Under the pieces are notes generated by a model. The model did not search any database. It was given only the letters and a program-made list of their open reading frames with translations, and was not told where the DNA came from. A stretch of DNA of 64,000 nucleotides from an uncultured Maricaulis sp. (GTDB taxonomy: Bacteria > Pseudomonadota > Alphaproteobacteria > Caulobacterales > Maricaulaceae), in contig NZ_CAMYLS010000033.1 of the NCBI RefSeq assembly GCF_947259345.1, positions 1 through 64,000 of the forward strand. The letters are read 5' to 3'. The first letter of the stretch is position 1. Each line of letters begins with the position of its first letter. Below, piece by piece: positions 49,205 through 62,952 of the stretch. The translations under genes and the position numbers were made by a program.

Positions 49205-51592
49205 TTAGAACCCTGTTCGCGTGCTGAACCGGAAGAATTCGGCCCTGTCATAGTCTTCCCGAATGAAAGCCTGCGCAAAGTCGAACCGGACCGGTCCAAA
49301 TGGTGAATCCCAGAAGATGCTCAGGCCGGCTGACGCGCGAAGCGCCAGATCGTCAACCGTGAACACCGCGTTTGTTCCCTCGTCTACCTGATCCGCGGAG
49401 TCGAGCATGCCAAGCGTGCCGAACTCCGTGAACAAGCTCCCTCTCACCCCGTATTGCTCGGGCAAACCGAGCGGGAATGAGACTTCCAGTGCGCCCACTG
49501 CATAAAGCCTGCCACCCAGGGCATCACCCCGGATCAATTCGCCTGTATCCGGGTCGCGTGAGACAGCGCGCGGACCGATACCGGCCACTTCAAAGCCCCG
49601 GAAAGAGTTGCCGCCCTTGAAGAAGCGGTCATTGATACGCACCGAGTCGCCGCCCCAAGGCAGGACAAATCCGCCATTCATGGTGAAGCTGGCAACGACA
49701 TCATCGCCCAGAAGCCCCGGGAAGAAGGGCCGATAGACGGCACCATTGAACTCGGAGCGCACATAGCGGACATCCCCACCGATACCGGCAAAACCCTGTG
49801 TGAACTGCAAGCGATAACCATTGCTCGGCTCGATCGGGTCATTCAGACGCGACCAGTTCAGCGTGTAGGTCAGCACCGATGTATTGCGGCTGCCAGCCTG
49901 GTTCAGCAAGGCCGAGGAGGCCGAGGAAAAGACCAGCACGTTATCCGTACGATAGGTGTAGCCAAGCTGCAGATTGGTGGAGGCCGTCACAGGAAAGCCG
50001 AGCCGCAAGCTCGCACCGGTCGACTCGGTCTGGAAGGAGGCTTCCGACAGGAAGTCCGAATTGACCCGGAAGAGGTCGAAGCCGGCGGCCAGGTTGCGAT
50101 CCAGAAAACGCGGTTCGGTGAAGCGAATATCCAGCGATTCACGATTCGACGAGGCGGAGATCCGGAAGCGAAGGAATTGGCCGCGGCCCCGCAGATTGCG
50201 CTCCGAGATCGAGAGATCGACCAGGAAGGAATCTGTGGAAGAGAAACCGGCACCAAAAGCCAGCTCGCCGGTCGGTTGTTCGGACACCGACACATTCACC
50301 CGTGCGCGGTCCGGCGCTGAGCCCGGTGTTTCCTCGACTTCGACTTCCTCGAAGAAGCCAAGACGACGGACATTATTGCGCGAACGGTCAATCAGGACCT
50401 GGTTGAAGGCATCGCCCTCGACAATGTCCAGCTCACGCCGAATGACGCGGTCCAGGGTCCGGGTATTCCCGGCAATGTCGATGCGTTCGATATAGACGCG
50501 CGGCCCTTCATCGATGACGAATTCAACATCAACGGTGCGGTCTTCGCGATTGCGCGAGGTCAGCGGGCGGATATTGACGAAGGCATAGCCCGCCGCGCCG
50601 GCCGAGAAGGTCAACGCATCAATACTGTCCTCGATCAGCTGACCCTGGAAGAGATCGCCTTCCTGGACCGGCAGGATGGCGCGCAGGAAGTCCGGATTGA
50701 GGTCCGGAATCTCGGTGGTCACATTGACCTCGCCGAAATTATAGACCTCACCCTCATCAATGGTGATGGTGATGTAGAAATCGCGCTGGTCCGGCGTCAG
50801 CTCGGCCACAGCCGACAGGACGCGGAAATTCGCATAACCCTGGTTTGAATAGAATTGACGCAGCAATTCGCGGTCATATTCCAGACGATCCGGGTCATAA
50901 TTGTCGTTCGACGAAAAGAACCGCCACCAACGCGATTCGCGCGTCACCAGCTCGCGGCGCAGGCGACGGTCGGAATAGCTCTCATTGCCGATGAAATTGA
51001 TGCGGCGAACCCCGGTAACCGGGCCTTCCGATATCTCGAAGATCAGATCGACGCGATTCTGGGCCTGCTCGACAATCTTGGGCGTCACGGTCGCGGCAAA
51101 CCGGCCGGAGCGGCGATAGACCTCAATGATGCGCTGGACATCCGACTGAACCCGCGAGCGCGTGAAGATCGCGCGTGGCTGGGCCTGGATCTCGTCGGTG
51201 ATCTTTTCGTCATCAATCGCGCTATTCCCCTCAAGGATGACGCGGTTGATGATCGGGTTTTCCTGGACTCGAACAATCACGATCTCGCCGCGATCCTCGA
51301 ACTGGGCGTCCGAGAACAGACCCGTCGCAAACAGGGTCTGGATCGACAAATTCACCAGGCGCTCGTCAAAGGGCTGGCCCGGTTGAATCAGCAAGTAGGA
51401 CAACACCGTGTCCGCCTCGACCCGCTGATTGCCCTCGACCAGGATTTGCCGGATCACCGGTGCAGGTGCGGGTTGTTGCACCTCTTGCTGGGTCGTCGCG
51501 GGAACTTCCGCACCCGATTGTTGTGCCGAGGCTATAGCCGACACAGTCACAGTCATCAGGGCTGCGAAGAGCACACGCAGAACACTCGCCAT
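49205..51592 (-). CDS. bamA: Outer-membrane assembly factor BamA
   Basis: A 795-residue outer-membrane protein. A signal peptide ends near SAIASAQQ; five POTRA domains follow in the first half (starting around IRQILVEGNQRVEADTVLSY) and a 16-strand barrel in the second half, with the L6-type motif region VRINDRF and RGF in FRGFEVAG, and a C-terminal Phe. It inserts beta-barrel proteins. The operon order rseP-bamA-ompH-lpxD is conserved. Confidence 0.95.
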   Translation of the reverse strand: MASVLRVLFAALMTVTVSAIASAQQSGAEVPATTQQEVQQPAPAPVIRQILVEGNQRVEADTVLSYLLIQPGQPFDERLVNLSIQTLFATGLFSDAQFEDRGEIVIVRVQENPIINRVILEGNSAIDDEKITDEIQAQPRAIFTRSRVQSDVQRIIEVYRRSGRFAATVTPKIVEQAQNRVDLIFEISEGPVTGVRRINFIGNESYSDRRLRRELVTRESRWWRFFSSNDNYDPDRLEYDRELLRQFYSNQGYANFRVLSAVAELTPDQRDFYITITIDEGEVYNFGEVNVTTEIPDLNPDFLRAILPVQEGDLFQGQLIEDSIDALTFSAGAAGYAFVNIRPLTSRNREDRTVDVEFVIDEGPRVYIERIDIAGNTRTLDRVIRRELDIVEGDAFNQVLIDRSRNNVRRLGFFEEVEVEETPGSAPDRARVNVSVSEQPTGELAFGAGFSSTDSFLVDLSISERNLRGRGQFLRFRISASSNRESLDIRFTEPRFLDRNLAAGFDLFRVNSDFLSEASFQTESTGASLRLGFPVTASTNLQLGYTYRTDNVLVFSSASSALLNQAGSRNTSVLTYTLNWSRLNDPIEPSNGYRLQFTQGFAGIGGDVRYVRSEFNGAVYRPFFPGLLGDDVVASFTMNGGFVLPWGGDSVRINDRFFKGGNSFRGFEVAGIGPRAVSRDPDTGELIRGDALGGRLYAVGALEVSFPLGLPEQYGVRGSLFTEFGTLGMLDSADQVDEGTNAVFTVDDLALRASAGLSIFWDSPFGPVRFDFAQAFIREDYDRAEFFRFSTRTGF

Positions 51593-51629
51593 GGAAGATC
51601 GCCGCTTGCTGGGCTCAGTCAGATAATTG

Positions 51630-53072
51630 TCAGAATATCTGTCCGAGCAAATAATTCAGGTCATTCCAGGTCGCTACAAGCATCATACCGAGCACGAAAA
51701 CAAGCCCCACCCGGAAACCGAGTGCTTGTGCCTTCATGCTCAGCGGACGTCGTGCCACCGCTTCATAGGCGTAATACACCAAATGCCCGCCGTCGAGGAT
51801 GGGTATCGGTAGAAGATTGACCAATCCCAGTCCGACCGACAGGACACCAGCCAGATTTATCAGGTTTATAAGCAAGGAACGTGCAGCATTGAAGGCATTG
51901 TCATGGCCGTCGATCGAGCGCTGGGCGACCTGTCCCGCTGCGGTGGCAATTCCAAGCGGACCGTTCAAAAGCTCCGGGGACGCCTGCCCCGTCACGATAT
52001 TGCCGACATAGTCAACCGTGGTGGAAACCACGGCACCGGTCTGCTGGAAGCCATACCCTATCGCCTCAATCGGATTGAAGCGTCGGTAATCAACCATGAG
52101 ACCCATCGAAACCAGGCCTAGCCGGCTGAAGGCTGGCGAAGTGGTTCCGGGCGTTTCGGTCGGCGGCCCCACATCCGTGCCGATGATCCGGTTTTCGCCA
52201 TCACGAACGATTTCGACTTCGACACGCTCGGCGGCACCATCGATCCGGTTGGCAAATTCCTGGAAACTGCGTACCGGCGCACCGTCGACCGCGAGAATGC
52301 GATCGCCCGCTTCGAATCCGGCTGCATGGGCCGGGCTGCCCTGAACAACGCCGCCGATGACCGGATCGGAATAGGCCTGCACGCCCAGCTGCGGCAAGCG
52401 CCGCGATCCGCCGAATTCATCTTCAACATTATTGCGCTGGGCGACGATCTGCAGCGAAATCGGGCTGCCATCACGCTCGATCACCACATCGAGCTCACTG
52501 GATCCGCCGGATATCACCATGCGCATGATATCGTTGAACGTATCCACATCGCGCCCGTCTATCGACACGAAACGATCCCCGATTTCGATCCCCGCCTCTG
52601 CGGCCGCCGAATTCGGAACCACAGCGCCCACGACCGGCTGGAGCTCACGATTACCCAGGGTCAGCACGAGCGATGCAAAAATGAAGATCGCAAGGATGAA
52701 ATTGGCGATCGGGCCCGCCGCCGTAATGAAGGCTCGCTGCCAGATCGGCTTGAAATGGTAACAGCGATCCGCCGCCGCACCCATCTGGGCACGGAGCTGG
52801 TCCAGCTTGTCGGAATCCGGCTCGCTGGCGGCGCCGGCATCGCCGAGAAACTTCACATACCCACCCAGCGGAAAGGCCGCGACACGCCAGACGGTGCCGC
52901 GTTTGTCCCGCCAGGAGACCAGGGTCGGGCCAAAGCCCATGGAGAAGGCTTCCGCGTGAACGCCGCAGGCGCGCCCTGCCCAATAATGCCCAAGCTCATG
53001 AATCACGACGACAATCGAGATCAGGAAAACAAAGGAGAAAATGGTCAGGAAACCGCTGCCGATCAGGTCCAT
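51630..53072 (-). CDS. rseP: Site-2 intramembrane protease RseP
   Basis: A 480-residue inner-membrane zinc protease. HELGH at residues 25-29 (H25, E26, H29) is the catalytic motif; two PDZ domains occupy the periplasmic middle (PVVGAVVPNSAAAEAGIEIG, GGVVQGSPAHAAGFEAG); the third zinc ligand lies in NLLPIPILDGGHLV near the C terminus. It releases envelope-stress sigma factors by cutting their anti-sigma partners. It lies between dxr and bamA on the same strand. Confidence 0.93.
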   Translation of the reverse strand: MDLIGSGFLTIFSFVFLISIVVVIHELGHYWAGRACGVHAEAFSMGFGPTLVSWRDKRGTVWRVAAFPLGGYVKFLGDAGAASEPDSDKLDQLRAQMGAAADRCYHFKPIWQRAFITAAGPIANFILAIFIFASLVLTLGNRELQPVVGAVVPNSAAAEAGIEIGDRFVSIDGRDVDTFNDIMRMVISGGSSELDVVIERDGSPISLQIVAQRNNVEDEFGGSRRLPQLGVQAYSDPVIGGVVQGSPAHAAGFEAGDRILAVDGAPVRSFQEFANRIDGAAERVEVEIVRDGENRIIGTDVGPPTETPGTTSPAFSRLGLVSMGLMVDYRRFNPIEAIGYGFQQTGAVVSTTVDYVGNIVTGQASPELLNGPLGIATAAGQVAQRSIDGHDNAFNAARSLLINLINLAGVLSVGLGLVNLLPIPILDGGHLVYYAYEAVARRPLSMKAQALGFRVGLVFVLGMMLVATWNDLNYLLGQIF

Positions 53073-53088
53073 GAAAAATTGCCTGTGA

Positions 53089-54276
53089 TTATGGAAGTGT
53101 CTGGCGCTCGACCATCAAGTCCCGTGCCATCTGGCGCGCCCGACCATCAATGGCGAAAACATCTTCAAAAGCCGTTAGCGCCTGCGGCATGTCCGCATCC
53201 GACAGGCTGCGCTCGAGAACCTCTTCAACACCCGCAGCGATGTCAAGGAAACGGATGCGATCCGCGAGGAAGGCTTCGACCGCGATTTCATTGGCAGCAT
53301 TGAGCACAGCCGGCGCGATACCGCCGGCCTGGATCGCCTCACGCGCGAGACGAATGGCCGGAAACCGGGTCAGGTCCGGTGGCTGGAAATCAAGCCGCCC
53401 GATCTCCGTCAGGCGCAGCCGTTCAACCGGTGCCGGCATCCGTTTCGGCCAGGCCAGCGCGCTGGCGATCGGTGTACGCATGTCCGGTGACCCAAGCTGG
53501 GCCAGAAGCGAACCGTCGGCATACTCGACCAGGCCATGAACGATGGACTGCGGATGGACCACGACGTCGACCTGGTCGGGTGGAAGATCGAACAGCCAGC
53601 AGGCTTCGATGACTTCCAGCCCCTTATTCATCATGGTGGCGCTGTCGATGGTGATCTTGGCGCCCATCTCCCAGGTCGGGTGCGCGAGGGCGTCGGCCCG
53701 CGAGGCGCGCGCCATCATCTCGTGGCTGGCCTCGCGGAAAGGCCCGCCTGAGGCCGTCAGCGTGATCGAACGAATGGTGTCGCGCTGGGCCGGGTCAAAA
53801 ACCTGGAAGACGGCGTTGTGCTCGCTGTCGACCGGGAGGAGCGTCGTGCCGCAGCGCGCCGCCTCATCCATGAAGAGCGCGCCGGCGCAGACCAGGCATT
53901 CCTTGTTGGCAAAGGCCAGCGACCTGCCCTGCCGCAGGGCTGCCAGGGTCGGCTTGAGACCGGCAGCGCCGACAATCGCGGCCATCACCCAATCGGCATC
54001 ACGGGCCGCCATTTCGCAGACCGCCGCCTCGCCCACACCGATCTCGATACCCGGATGGTCCCTGAGCGCGGCTTGCAGAGCCTTCGCCGCAGCCGGATCG
54101 GCGATGGCCACACATTCAGCATTGAAGCGGATCGCCTGCCGTGCCAGCTCGGCGGCATTGGTCTTCGCCGTCAGGGCAACGATCTTGTACGCACCCGGCG
54201 CCGCGCGTCCGATCAGGTCCAGCGTGGCCAAGCCAACCGACCCCGTGGCGCCCAGGATGGAGATCCGGCGTGACAT
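53089..54276 (-). CDS. dxr: 1-deoxy-D-xylulose 5-phosphate reductoisomerase
   Basis: A 395-residue NADPH enzyme of the non-mevalonate isoprenoid pathway. NADPH motif ISILGATGSVGLATLDLI; the substrate and metal site around LLPVDSEHNAVFQ (E and D ligands) and the SGGPFR segment; MNKGLEVIEACWLFD near residue 210. It begins one base within the stop of cdsA. Order uppS-cdsA-dxr-rseP is standard. Confidence 0.96.
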   Translation of the reverse strand: MSRRISILGATGSVGLATLDLIGRAAPGAYKIVALTAKTNAAELARQAIRFNAECVAIADPAAAKALQAALRDHPGIEIGVGEAAVCEMAARDADWVMAAIVGAAGLKPTLAALRQGRSLAFANKECLVCAGALFMDEAARCGTTLLPVDSEHNAVFQVFDPAQRDTIRSITLTASGGPFREASHEMMARASRADALAHPTWEMGAKITIDSATMMNKGLEVIEACWLFDLPPDQVDVVVHPQSIVHGLVEYADGSLLAQLGSPDMRTPIASALAWPKRMPAPVERLRLTEIGRLDFQPPDLTRFPAIRLAREAIQAGGIAPAVLNAANEIAVEAFLADRIRFLDIAAGVEEVLERSLSDADMPQALTAFEDVFAIDGRARQMARDLMVERQTLP

Positions 54277-55079
54277 CAGCTCGCCTCCCAGCCCAGCGGC
54301 CAGACGCGCATGGCCAGCACCGCGCCGATCACGGCCAGCATCAGCGCATCGACCCGGTCGAGCACGCCGCCATGGCCCGGTATGAGCGTACCGGAATCCT
54401 TGACCCCGAAACTGCGCTTGAACACCGACATGGCCAAATCGCCACCGACCGAAGCCAGCGCAACGACAAGCGCAAAGGGAAGCACTCGAACCGGATCAAG
54501 TCCGAACAAGCCCCCTGCTGCCCAGCCCGCCGCGCCGCCCGCTACGATACCGGCCAGGAAGCCGGACCAGGTTTTCTTCGGACTGGCCCGGGGCAGAAGC
54601 TTGGGCCCGCCGATCCAGGTGCCAACGAGATAGGCAAGGCTGTCCGCCGCCCAGACAATCGCGAAGAGGAGGATAACGGCTTTCAATCCATGTTCCGGCT
54701 CGGCGCGCATGGCGGCCAGCAGGGCTGCACTGAGCGAGACGTAAAGAATGCCCAGCACTTCGCTTGACCAACCGCGGCGCCAGCGCTCGATACCACTGGC
54801 CAAGGTCCCTGCTGCGCCCCAGGCGAGTGCGTCCATGACACTGGTCTGACCGGCAAGAAGAACCGTGCCCGATGCTGTCGCACAGGCAATCGCATAAGCG
54901 ACCGGCGGTGCGTCCTGGTCGGACATGTGGATCCATTCCCAGGCCATCGCAGCCGCGAAGGCCGCCACCCAGGCTGTGAAAGCGAGATCACCAACCCAGA
55001 GCAATGCGACCGCCAGCGGGCCGAGGATAAGCGCAGAGATCAGACGACGCCGGAAGACCGGATCACGCGGCGCCGACAT
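54276..55079 (-). CDS. cdsA: Phosphatidate cytidylyltransferase
   Basis: A 267-residue integral membrane enzyme making CDP-diacylglycerol from phosphatidate and CTP. Multiple TM helices and the C-terminal family signature with SVGGDLAMSVFKRSFGVKDS and GHGGVLDRVDALM. It overlaps the end of uppS by 17 bp and the dxr start by one base, so translation is coupled. Confidence 0.95.
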   Translation of the reverse strand: MSAPRDPVFRRRLISALILGPLAVALLWVGDLAFTAWVAAFAAAMAWEWIHMSDQDAPPVAYAIACATASGTVLLAGQTSVMDALAWGAAGTLASGIERWRRGWSSEVLGILYVSLSAALLAAMRAEPEHGLKAVILLFAIVWAADSLAYLVGTWIGGPKLLPRASPKKTWSGFLAGIVAGGAAGWAAGGLFGLDPVRVLPFALVVALASVGGDLAMSVFKRSFGVKDSGTLIPGHGGVLDRVDALMLAVIGAVLAMRVWPLGWEAS

Positions 55080-55800
55080 CTACGCCTCCATAACGACGGC
55101 TGCGCTGACGATAAGTGTCGATGGCCCGGGCCAGATCCTGGCGATCGAAATCCGGCCAAAGCACCTCCAGGAAGACAAGCTCGGCATAGGCGGCCTGCCA
55201 GAGCAAGAAATTCGAGATGCGTTGCTCGCCACTGGTGCGGATCATCAGGTCGACATCCGGCAGGTCAGCGGTGTCGAGGAAGCCGGACAGCACTGTCTCA
55301 TCCAGCTGGTCCGGATCAAGCGCGCCACTCGCGGCGGCGCGCGCGATGGCCTGGCTGGCGCGCCGCAATTCATCGCGTCCGCCGTAATTGAAAGCGATGG
55401 TCAGATGAAAGTCGGTATTCTCGCATGTGCGGGCCTCGGCGCGATCAATGATCGCCACCAGGTCCGGCCCCAGATTGTCGCGTCGGCCAATGATGCGAAT
55501 CCGGACCCCGCGCTGGGCAAGCCCTTCCAGGTCGGCCTCGACATAATGCTTGAGCAGTTCGAAAAGCGCTCCGACTTCATCTGCCGGTCGGCTCCAATTC
55601 TCTGTCGAAAAAGAGAACAGGGTCAGATAGCGCACACCCAGATCACCAGCGTCCTCGACGGTGCGCCGCACCGTTTCAACCCCGCGCTTATGCCCGAAGG
55701 AGCGTGGCCGGCCGCGGGATTTCGCCCAGCGGCCATTGCCGTCCATGATAATGGCTGCGTGCCTCGGACCGGGCTGGTCAGCGGAAGCGTCGTCACTCAT
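55063..55800 (-). CDS. uppS: Undecaprenyl diphosphate synthase
   Basis: A 245-residue cis-prenyltransferase that makes the lipid carrier for peptidoglycan. It shows IIMDGNGRWAKSRGRPR with the catalytic Asp, TLFSFSTENWSRP, and the C-terminal RTSGEQRISNFLLWQAAYAE region. It sits after frr and before cdsA. Overlap with cdsA is 17 bp. Confidence 0.96.
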   Translation of the reverse strand: MSDDASADQPGPRHAAIIMDGNGRWAKSRGRPRSFGHKRGVETVRRTVEDAGDLGVRYLTLFSFSTENWSRPADEVGALFELLKHYVEADLEGLAQRGVRIRIIGRRDNLGPDLVAIIDRAEARTCENTDFHLTIAFNYGGRDELRRASQAIARAAASGALDPDQLDETVLSGFLDTADLPDVDLMIRTSGEQRISNFLLWQAAYAELVFLEVLWPDFDRQDLARAIDTYRQRSRRYGGVDVGAA

Positions 55801-55825
55801 TCTTTCGCTCCGCCAAACGGGATGA

Positions 55826-56386
55826 TCAGACCTGCATGATCTCGTCTTGCTTGGCCTTCAGGCTCTCATCAATCCGCTTGATGGCCTCATCGGTGAGTTT
55901 CTGGACGTCCTCGGAGAAGGCCTTCAACTCGTCCTCGGACAGGTCGCCATCCTTCTCCATCTTCTTGAGCGCGTCCATGCCGTCACGGCGCACATTGCGG
56001 ACCGCGACGCGGGCATGCTCGGCATAATTGCCGGCCAGCTTGGCGATCTCGGCGCGGCGCTCTTCGTTCAGCGGCGGAATCGGAATGCGCAGAAGCTGGC
56101 CTTCAACGACCGGATTCAGACCAATACCCGAATTGCGGATCGCCTTGTCGACCACCGCGACGAGCCCTTTGTCCCAGACATTGAGCGTGATCATGCGCGG
56201 CTCGGGCACCGAAACGGTTCCAACCTGGCTGATCGGGGTCGGTGTGCCATACGCCTCAACCTTGATCGGATCCAGAAGGCCGGCGCTGGCCCGGCCAGTC
56301 CGCAGACCGCCGAATTCCTTGCGCAGGGCTTCAATGGCGCCGTCCATGCGCCGCTTCAGATCATTCTCGTCATACTCGTCGCTCAT
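55826..56386 (-). CDS. frr: Ribosome recycling factor
   Basis: A 186-residue translation factor that, with EF-G, splits post-termination ribosomes. The N-terminal helix and [20 protein letters not shown], and the C-terminal helices with [20 protein letters not shown] are characteristic. It lies between pyrH and uppS, 23 bp after pyrH. Confidence 0.96.
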   Translation of the reverse strand: MSDEYDENDLKRRMDGAIEALRKEFGGLRTGRASAGLLDPIKVEAYGTPTPISQVGTVSVPEPRMITLNVWDKGLVAVVDKAIRNSGIGLNPVVEGQLLRIPIPPLNEERRAEIAKLAGNYAEHARVAVRNVRRDGMDALKKMEKDGDLSEDELKAFSEDVQKLTDEAIKRIDESLKAKQDEIMQV

Positions 56387-56409
56387 GGCGTTCTTGCTCT
56401 TTCCTGTTG

Positions 56410-57201
56410 TCAGCCGGCTGACGCGTCAGTCTTCATCTTGCCGATCATGGTGCACAGGCCCTCCCCGGCCAGCACACGCGCAAGACCATTGGTCTTGTGA
56501 ATGTCGAATACGACAATCGGTATCGCATTTTCACGCATCAGCGTCACCGCCGAGGCATCCATCACGCGCAGGTCCCGCGTAAGGACATCCAGATAGTCGA
56601 GCTGGTCATAGCGCTCGGCATCAGGATTGGTACGCGGATCGTCGGAATAGACCCCGTCCACCTGCGTCCCCTTCAAGAGGGCATCGCAATTCATCTCGGC
56701 AGCGCGAAGGGCAGCCGCTGTATCGGTGGTGAAGAAGGGATTGCCAGTACCGGCGGCGAAGATCACGACCCGGCCCTTTTCCATATGCCGCGTGGCGCGG
56801 CGGCGGATATAGGGTTCGCAGACCGTGGTCATGGGAATGGCCGACTGGACGCGCGTCTGGACGCCAATACGCTCGAGGGCGGTCTGCATGGCCAGCGCGT
56901 TCATCACGGTCGCCAGCATGCCCATGTAATCGGCCGCGGCGCGGTCCATGCCCTTCGCGGCACCGGAAAGACCGCGGAAGATATTGCCACCGCCAATGAC
57001 GAGGCACATCTCCGTCCCGGCAGCCACGGCTGCGGCGACTTCGCGCGCGATCCGGTCAGCGGTATCGATGTCGATGCCATAATTCTGGGAGCCCATGAGG
57101 GCTTCACCAGAAACTTTGAGCAGGACCCGCCGAAATTTCGGCGTTCCCGCATGGCCGTCAGCCGGCCCGGATGCAGATGAATCAGTCACGGCGTGCAGCA
57201 T
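56410..57201 (-). CDS. pyrH: UMP kinase
   Basis: A 263-residue amino-acid-kinase-fold enzyme phosphorylating [16 protein letters not shown] at about residue 25-37, [29 protein letters not shown] and [20 protein letters not shown] are visible. The N terminus is extended by about 23 residues ([15 protein letters not shown]) relative to most homologues; GTG at 57189 is an alternative start. No clear ribosome binding site is found for either. A GC-rich terminator-like hairpin lies before it, after tsf. Confidence 0.94.
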   Translation of the reverse strand: MLHAVTDSSASGPADGHAGTPKFRRVLLKVSGEALMGSQNYGIDIDTADRIAREVAAAVAAGTEMCLVIGGGNIFRGLSGAAKGMDRAAADYMGMLATVMNALAMQTALERIGVQTRVQSAIPMTTVCEPYIRRRATRHMEKGRVVIFAAGTGNPFFTTDTAAALRAAEMNCDALLKGTQVDGVYSDDPRTNPDAERYDQLDYLDVLTRDLRVMDASAVTLMRENAIPIVVFDIHKTNGLARVLAGEGLCTMIGKMKTDASAG

Positions 57202-57204
57202 ATA

Positions 57205-57240
57205 GAAAGCGGCGGCGCTGGGAAGCGCCGCCGCTTGTTG
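57205..57240 (-). terminator. GC-rich hairpin between tsf and pyrH
   Basis: AAGCGGCGGCGC (minus strand, 57236 down) pairs perfectly with GCGCCGCCGCTT around a six-base loop, then TTTCTATAT follows. It lies 14 bp after the tsf stop (on the minus strand) and just before pyrH, so it could partly end the rpsB-tsf transcript. Confidence 0.6.
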
Positions 57241-57249
57241 TCAGAAGAA

Positions 57250-58185
57250 TCAGGACTGGCCAGTTGCAGCTGCAACTTCGGCCGCGAAATCTTCTTCTTT
57301 CTTCTCGACGCCTTCACCCAGCGCCATGCGGACGAAACCGGAGATCTCGACCGGAGCGCCGAGGTCCTTGGCAGCCGCTTCGAGCACCTGCTCGATGGTC
57401 TTGTCCGGATCCATCACGAAAGCCTGCTTCAGGAGCACGACTTCCTCGAAGAATTTGCGCATCCGACCTTCCACCATCTTCTCGACGATGTTTTCCGGCT
57501 TGCCGGACTGGCGCGCCTGGTCAGCAAAGACTTCGCGTTCCTTGTCGGCGATGGCGCTGTCGACACCGTCAACATCGACCGAGACTGCCACGGCCGGCGA
57601 ACCGGCAGCCACGTGCATGGCGATCTTGCGACCCAGCTCAGCGAGCTTGTCCTTGTCACCATCCGACTTCAGACCGACCAGAACGCCGATGGCGCCCATG
57701 TCGGCGACAGCCGGGTTGTGGACGTAGGAGGCAACCACGCCCGGCTCAGCCGTCACGACGGCGGCACGGCGCAGGGACATGTTCTCACCAATCGTGGCGA
57801 TCAGATTGGTGAGGTGATCCTCAACACTGTCACCGGAGGCCAGCTTGGCGGCCTTGATGGCGTCGACATCGGCGCCTGCGCTGATGGTCAGCGCCGCGAT
57901 TTCCTTCACGGCCGACTGGAACTTTTCGTTCCGGGCCACGAAGTCGGTTTCCGAATTCACTTCAACCACGGCACCCTTGCCACCATCGGTGGACACGGCG
58001 ACGAGGCCCTCAGAGGCGACACGGTCGGCCTTCTTGGCAGCCTTGGACAGGCCCTTCTTGCGCAACCAATCGACAGCGGCTTCGAAGTCGCCATCATTCT
58101 CGTTGAGCGCCTTCTTGCAGTCCATCATGCCTACGCCGGTTTTTTCGCGCAGTTCCTTCACGAGAGCAGCGGTAATGGCAGCCAT
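57250..58185 (-). CDS. tsf: Elongation factor Ts
   Basis: A 311-residue guanine-nucleotide exchange factor for EF-Tu. The N-terminal UBA-like module and signature [19 protein letters not shown], then the core domains with [20 protein letters not shown] and the coiled C-terminal part. Conserved partner of rpsB, 34 bp downstream of it. Confidence 0.96.
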   Translation of the reverse strand: MAAITAALVKELREKTGVGMMDCKKALNENDGDFEAAVDWLRKKGLSKAAKKADRVASEGLVAVSTDGGKGAVVEVNSETDFVARNEKFQSAVKEIAALTISAGADVDAIKAAKLASGDSVEDHLTNLIATIGENMSLRRAAVVTAEPGVVASYVHNPAVADMGAIGVLVGLKSDGDKDKLAELGRKIAMHVAAGSPAVAVSVDVDGVDSAIADKEREVFADQARQSGKPENIVEKMVEGRMRKFFEEVVLLKQAFVMDPDKTIEQVLEAAAKDLGAPVEISGFVRMALGEGVEKKEEDFAAEVAAATGQS

Positions 58186-58219
58186 CGGTTTCTCCTGGAT
58201 TTCGATTTGGATCGAAGCG

Positions 58220-59104
58220 TTACGCTTCGGTCTTGTCAGATTCAGATGACGTATCCGTGGCAGCGGCCTCGGCTTCTGCAGCCGGAGCCTCTTCAGCCTT
58301 GGCCTCTTCGGCCGGAGCCGCTTCAGCCTTGGCTTCCTCTGCCGGCGCGGCGTCGACCAGGGTCTCGACCGGCGCTTCGGCTTCGCCCAGATCCATGCCC
58401 ATCGCCATCTGGCTGTCGCTCATGCCGTCCAGAACCGCATCCGCGATCAGGTCGCAATAGAGCGAGATGGCGCGCGAGGCGTCGTCATTGCCCGGGATCG
58501 GGAAGTCGATCAGGTCCGGATCGCAATTCGTGTCGACCACGGCGATGACCGGAATGCCAAGCTTCTTGGCTTCCTGGATGGCGATGCCTTCCTTGTTCGT
58601 GTCGATCACGAACATCAGGTCCGGCGTGCCACCCATGTCCTTGATACCGCCGAGCGAGCGATCAAGCTTCTCACGCTCCCGGGTCAGCATCAGCTGTTCT
58701 TTCTTGGTCAGACCGGCCAGGCCGCCCTCACCTTCAAACATGCTTTCCAGCTCGCGCAGGCGGGCGATGGAGTTGGAGATGGTGCGCCAATTGGTCAGCG
58801 TGCCGCCGAGCCAGCGCTGGTTCATGTAATACTGGGCGCAACGACCGGCGGCAGCGGCCAGCGGCTCCGAAGCCTGGCGCTTGGTGCCGACGAAGAGGAC
58901 GCGACCGCCCTTGGCAGCCGTCTCGCGCACTTTCACCAGGGCCTGGTGCAGCAGCGGAACGGTTTGCGAGAGGTCGATGATGTGAATGTTGGACCGCTCA
59001 CCAAAGATGAAATCCTTCATCTTCGGGTTCCAGCGGTGGGTCTGGTGTCCAAAGTGACAACCAGCTTCAAGCAGCTGACGCATGCTGAAATCAGGGAGAG
59101 CCAT
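58220..59104 (-). CDS. rpsB: Ribosomal protein uS2 with acidic C-terminal tail
   Basis: A 294-residue S2 protein. The core (to about residue 235) has [20 protein letters not shown] and [20 protein letters not shown], then [19 protein letters not shown]. The tail is an Ala/Glu/Lys-rich repeat (several EEAKAE units) not needed for the S2 fold. The start is the ATG at 59104; the frame open to 59245 covers the leader. It is the first gene of rpsB-tsf. Confidence 0.95.
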   Translation of the reverse strand: MALPDFSMRQLLEAGCHFGHQTHRWNPKMKDFIFGERSNIHIIDLSQTVPLLHQALVKVRETAAKGGRVLFVGTKRQASEPLAAAAGRCAQYYMNQRWLGGTLTNWRTISNSIARLRELESMFEGEGGLAGLTKKEQLMLTREREKLDRSLGGIKDMGGTPDLMFVIDTNKEGIAIQEAKKLGIPVIAVVDTNCDPDLIDFPIPGNDDASRAISLYCDLIADAVLDGMSDSQMAMGMDLGEAEAPVETLVDAAPAEEAKAEAAPAEEAKAEEAPAAEAEAAATDTSSESDKTEA

Positions 59105-59141
59105 CGATTTTTCCTTTTCCGGTTGGCCTCCACGGAGCGGA

Positions 59142-59163
59142 GTCACCTGCACCTGCAAGTGAC
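59142..59163 (-). promoter_or_regulatory. Stem-loop in the rpsB leader
   Basis: On the minus strand GTCACTTGCA and TGCAGGTGAC (one G-U pair) form a 10-bp stem about 40 bases before the rpsB start. S2 is known to control its own synthesis in other bacteria, so this could be the leader element; no direct evidence here. Confidence 0.4.
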
Positions 59164-59216
59164 ACCGGAGCGTCAGGTCAAAGACCGGACGTAGCCCCGT
59201 GTGCGTAATGGCGCGG

Positions 59217-59245
59217 CTTATAGGCTTGCAAGGGCGTGTTGGCAA
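59217..59245 (-). promoter_or_regulatory. rpsB promoter
   Basis: TTGCCA, 17-base spacer and TATAAG on the minus strand form a strong sigma-70-type promoter about 115 bp before rpsB, giving a leader of roughly 105 bases that contains the stem-loop. Position and spacing fit well. Confidence 0.75.
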
Positions 59246-59296
59246 GCGGGCAGACCCGCCGGAATTGCAGTGCTGGCATGCGATGCCGGACCGCGA

Positions 59297-62740
<3,444 letters not shown>

Positions 62741-62836
62741 GCGTCGCTCCTGAAGTCCGGCCTCGAAACTGATCCTGCCCTGCCCCGACCGCCGCCACGG
62801 GCGGCGACGTCGAGTCAGGCCATCAGTCTAGCCGCT

Positions 62837-62932
62837 TCAGGCCGCGCCGAGAACCGATCCCCACATGGCAATCATCCAGGCGAAGCCGAGAACGGCAGTC
62901 GCAGCAGACACATCTTGAACAACACGGCGCAT
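62837..62932 (-). CDS. SOS-induced small membrane peptide, SidA-like
   Basis: A 31-residue peptide below normal ORF cut-offs. It begins MRRVVQDVSAATAVLGF and ends in a hydrophobic stretch with FAWMIAMWGSVLGAA, so a short basic N terminus and one TM helix. The ATG at 62932 has GGGGAG seven bases upstream, a strong ribosome binding site. The promoter TTGACG-N17-TAGAAC and a LexA box GAAC-N7-GAAC lie directly upstream. Size, topology and control fit SidA of Caulobacter, a 29-residue inner-membrane SOS inhibitor of the divisome. I cannot confirm sequence homology, so the name is by analogy. It precedes dnaE by 96 bp and follows lolD. Confidence 0.72.
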   Translation of the reverse strand: MRRVVQDVSAATAVLGFAWMIAMWGSVLGAA

Positions 62933-62952
62933 AACGCTCTCCCCAATCGCGA

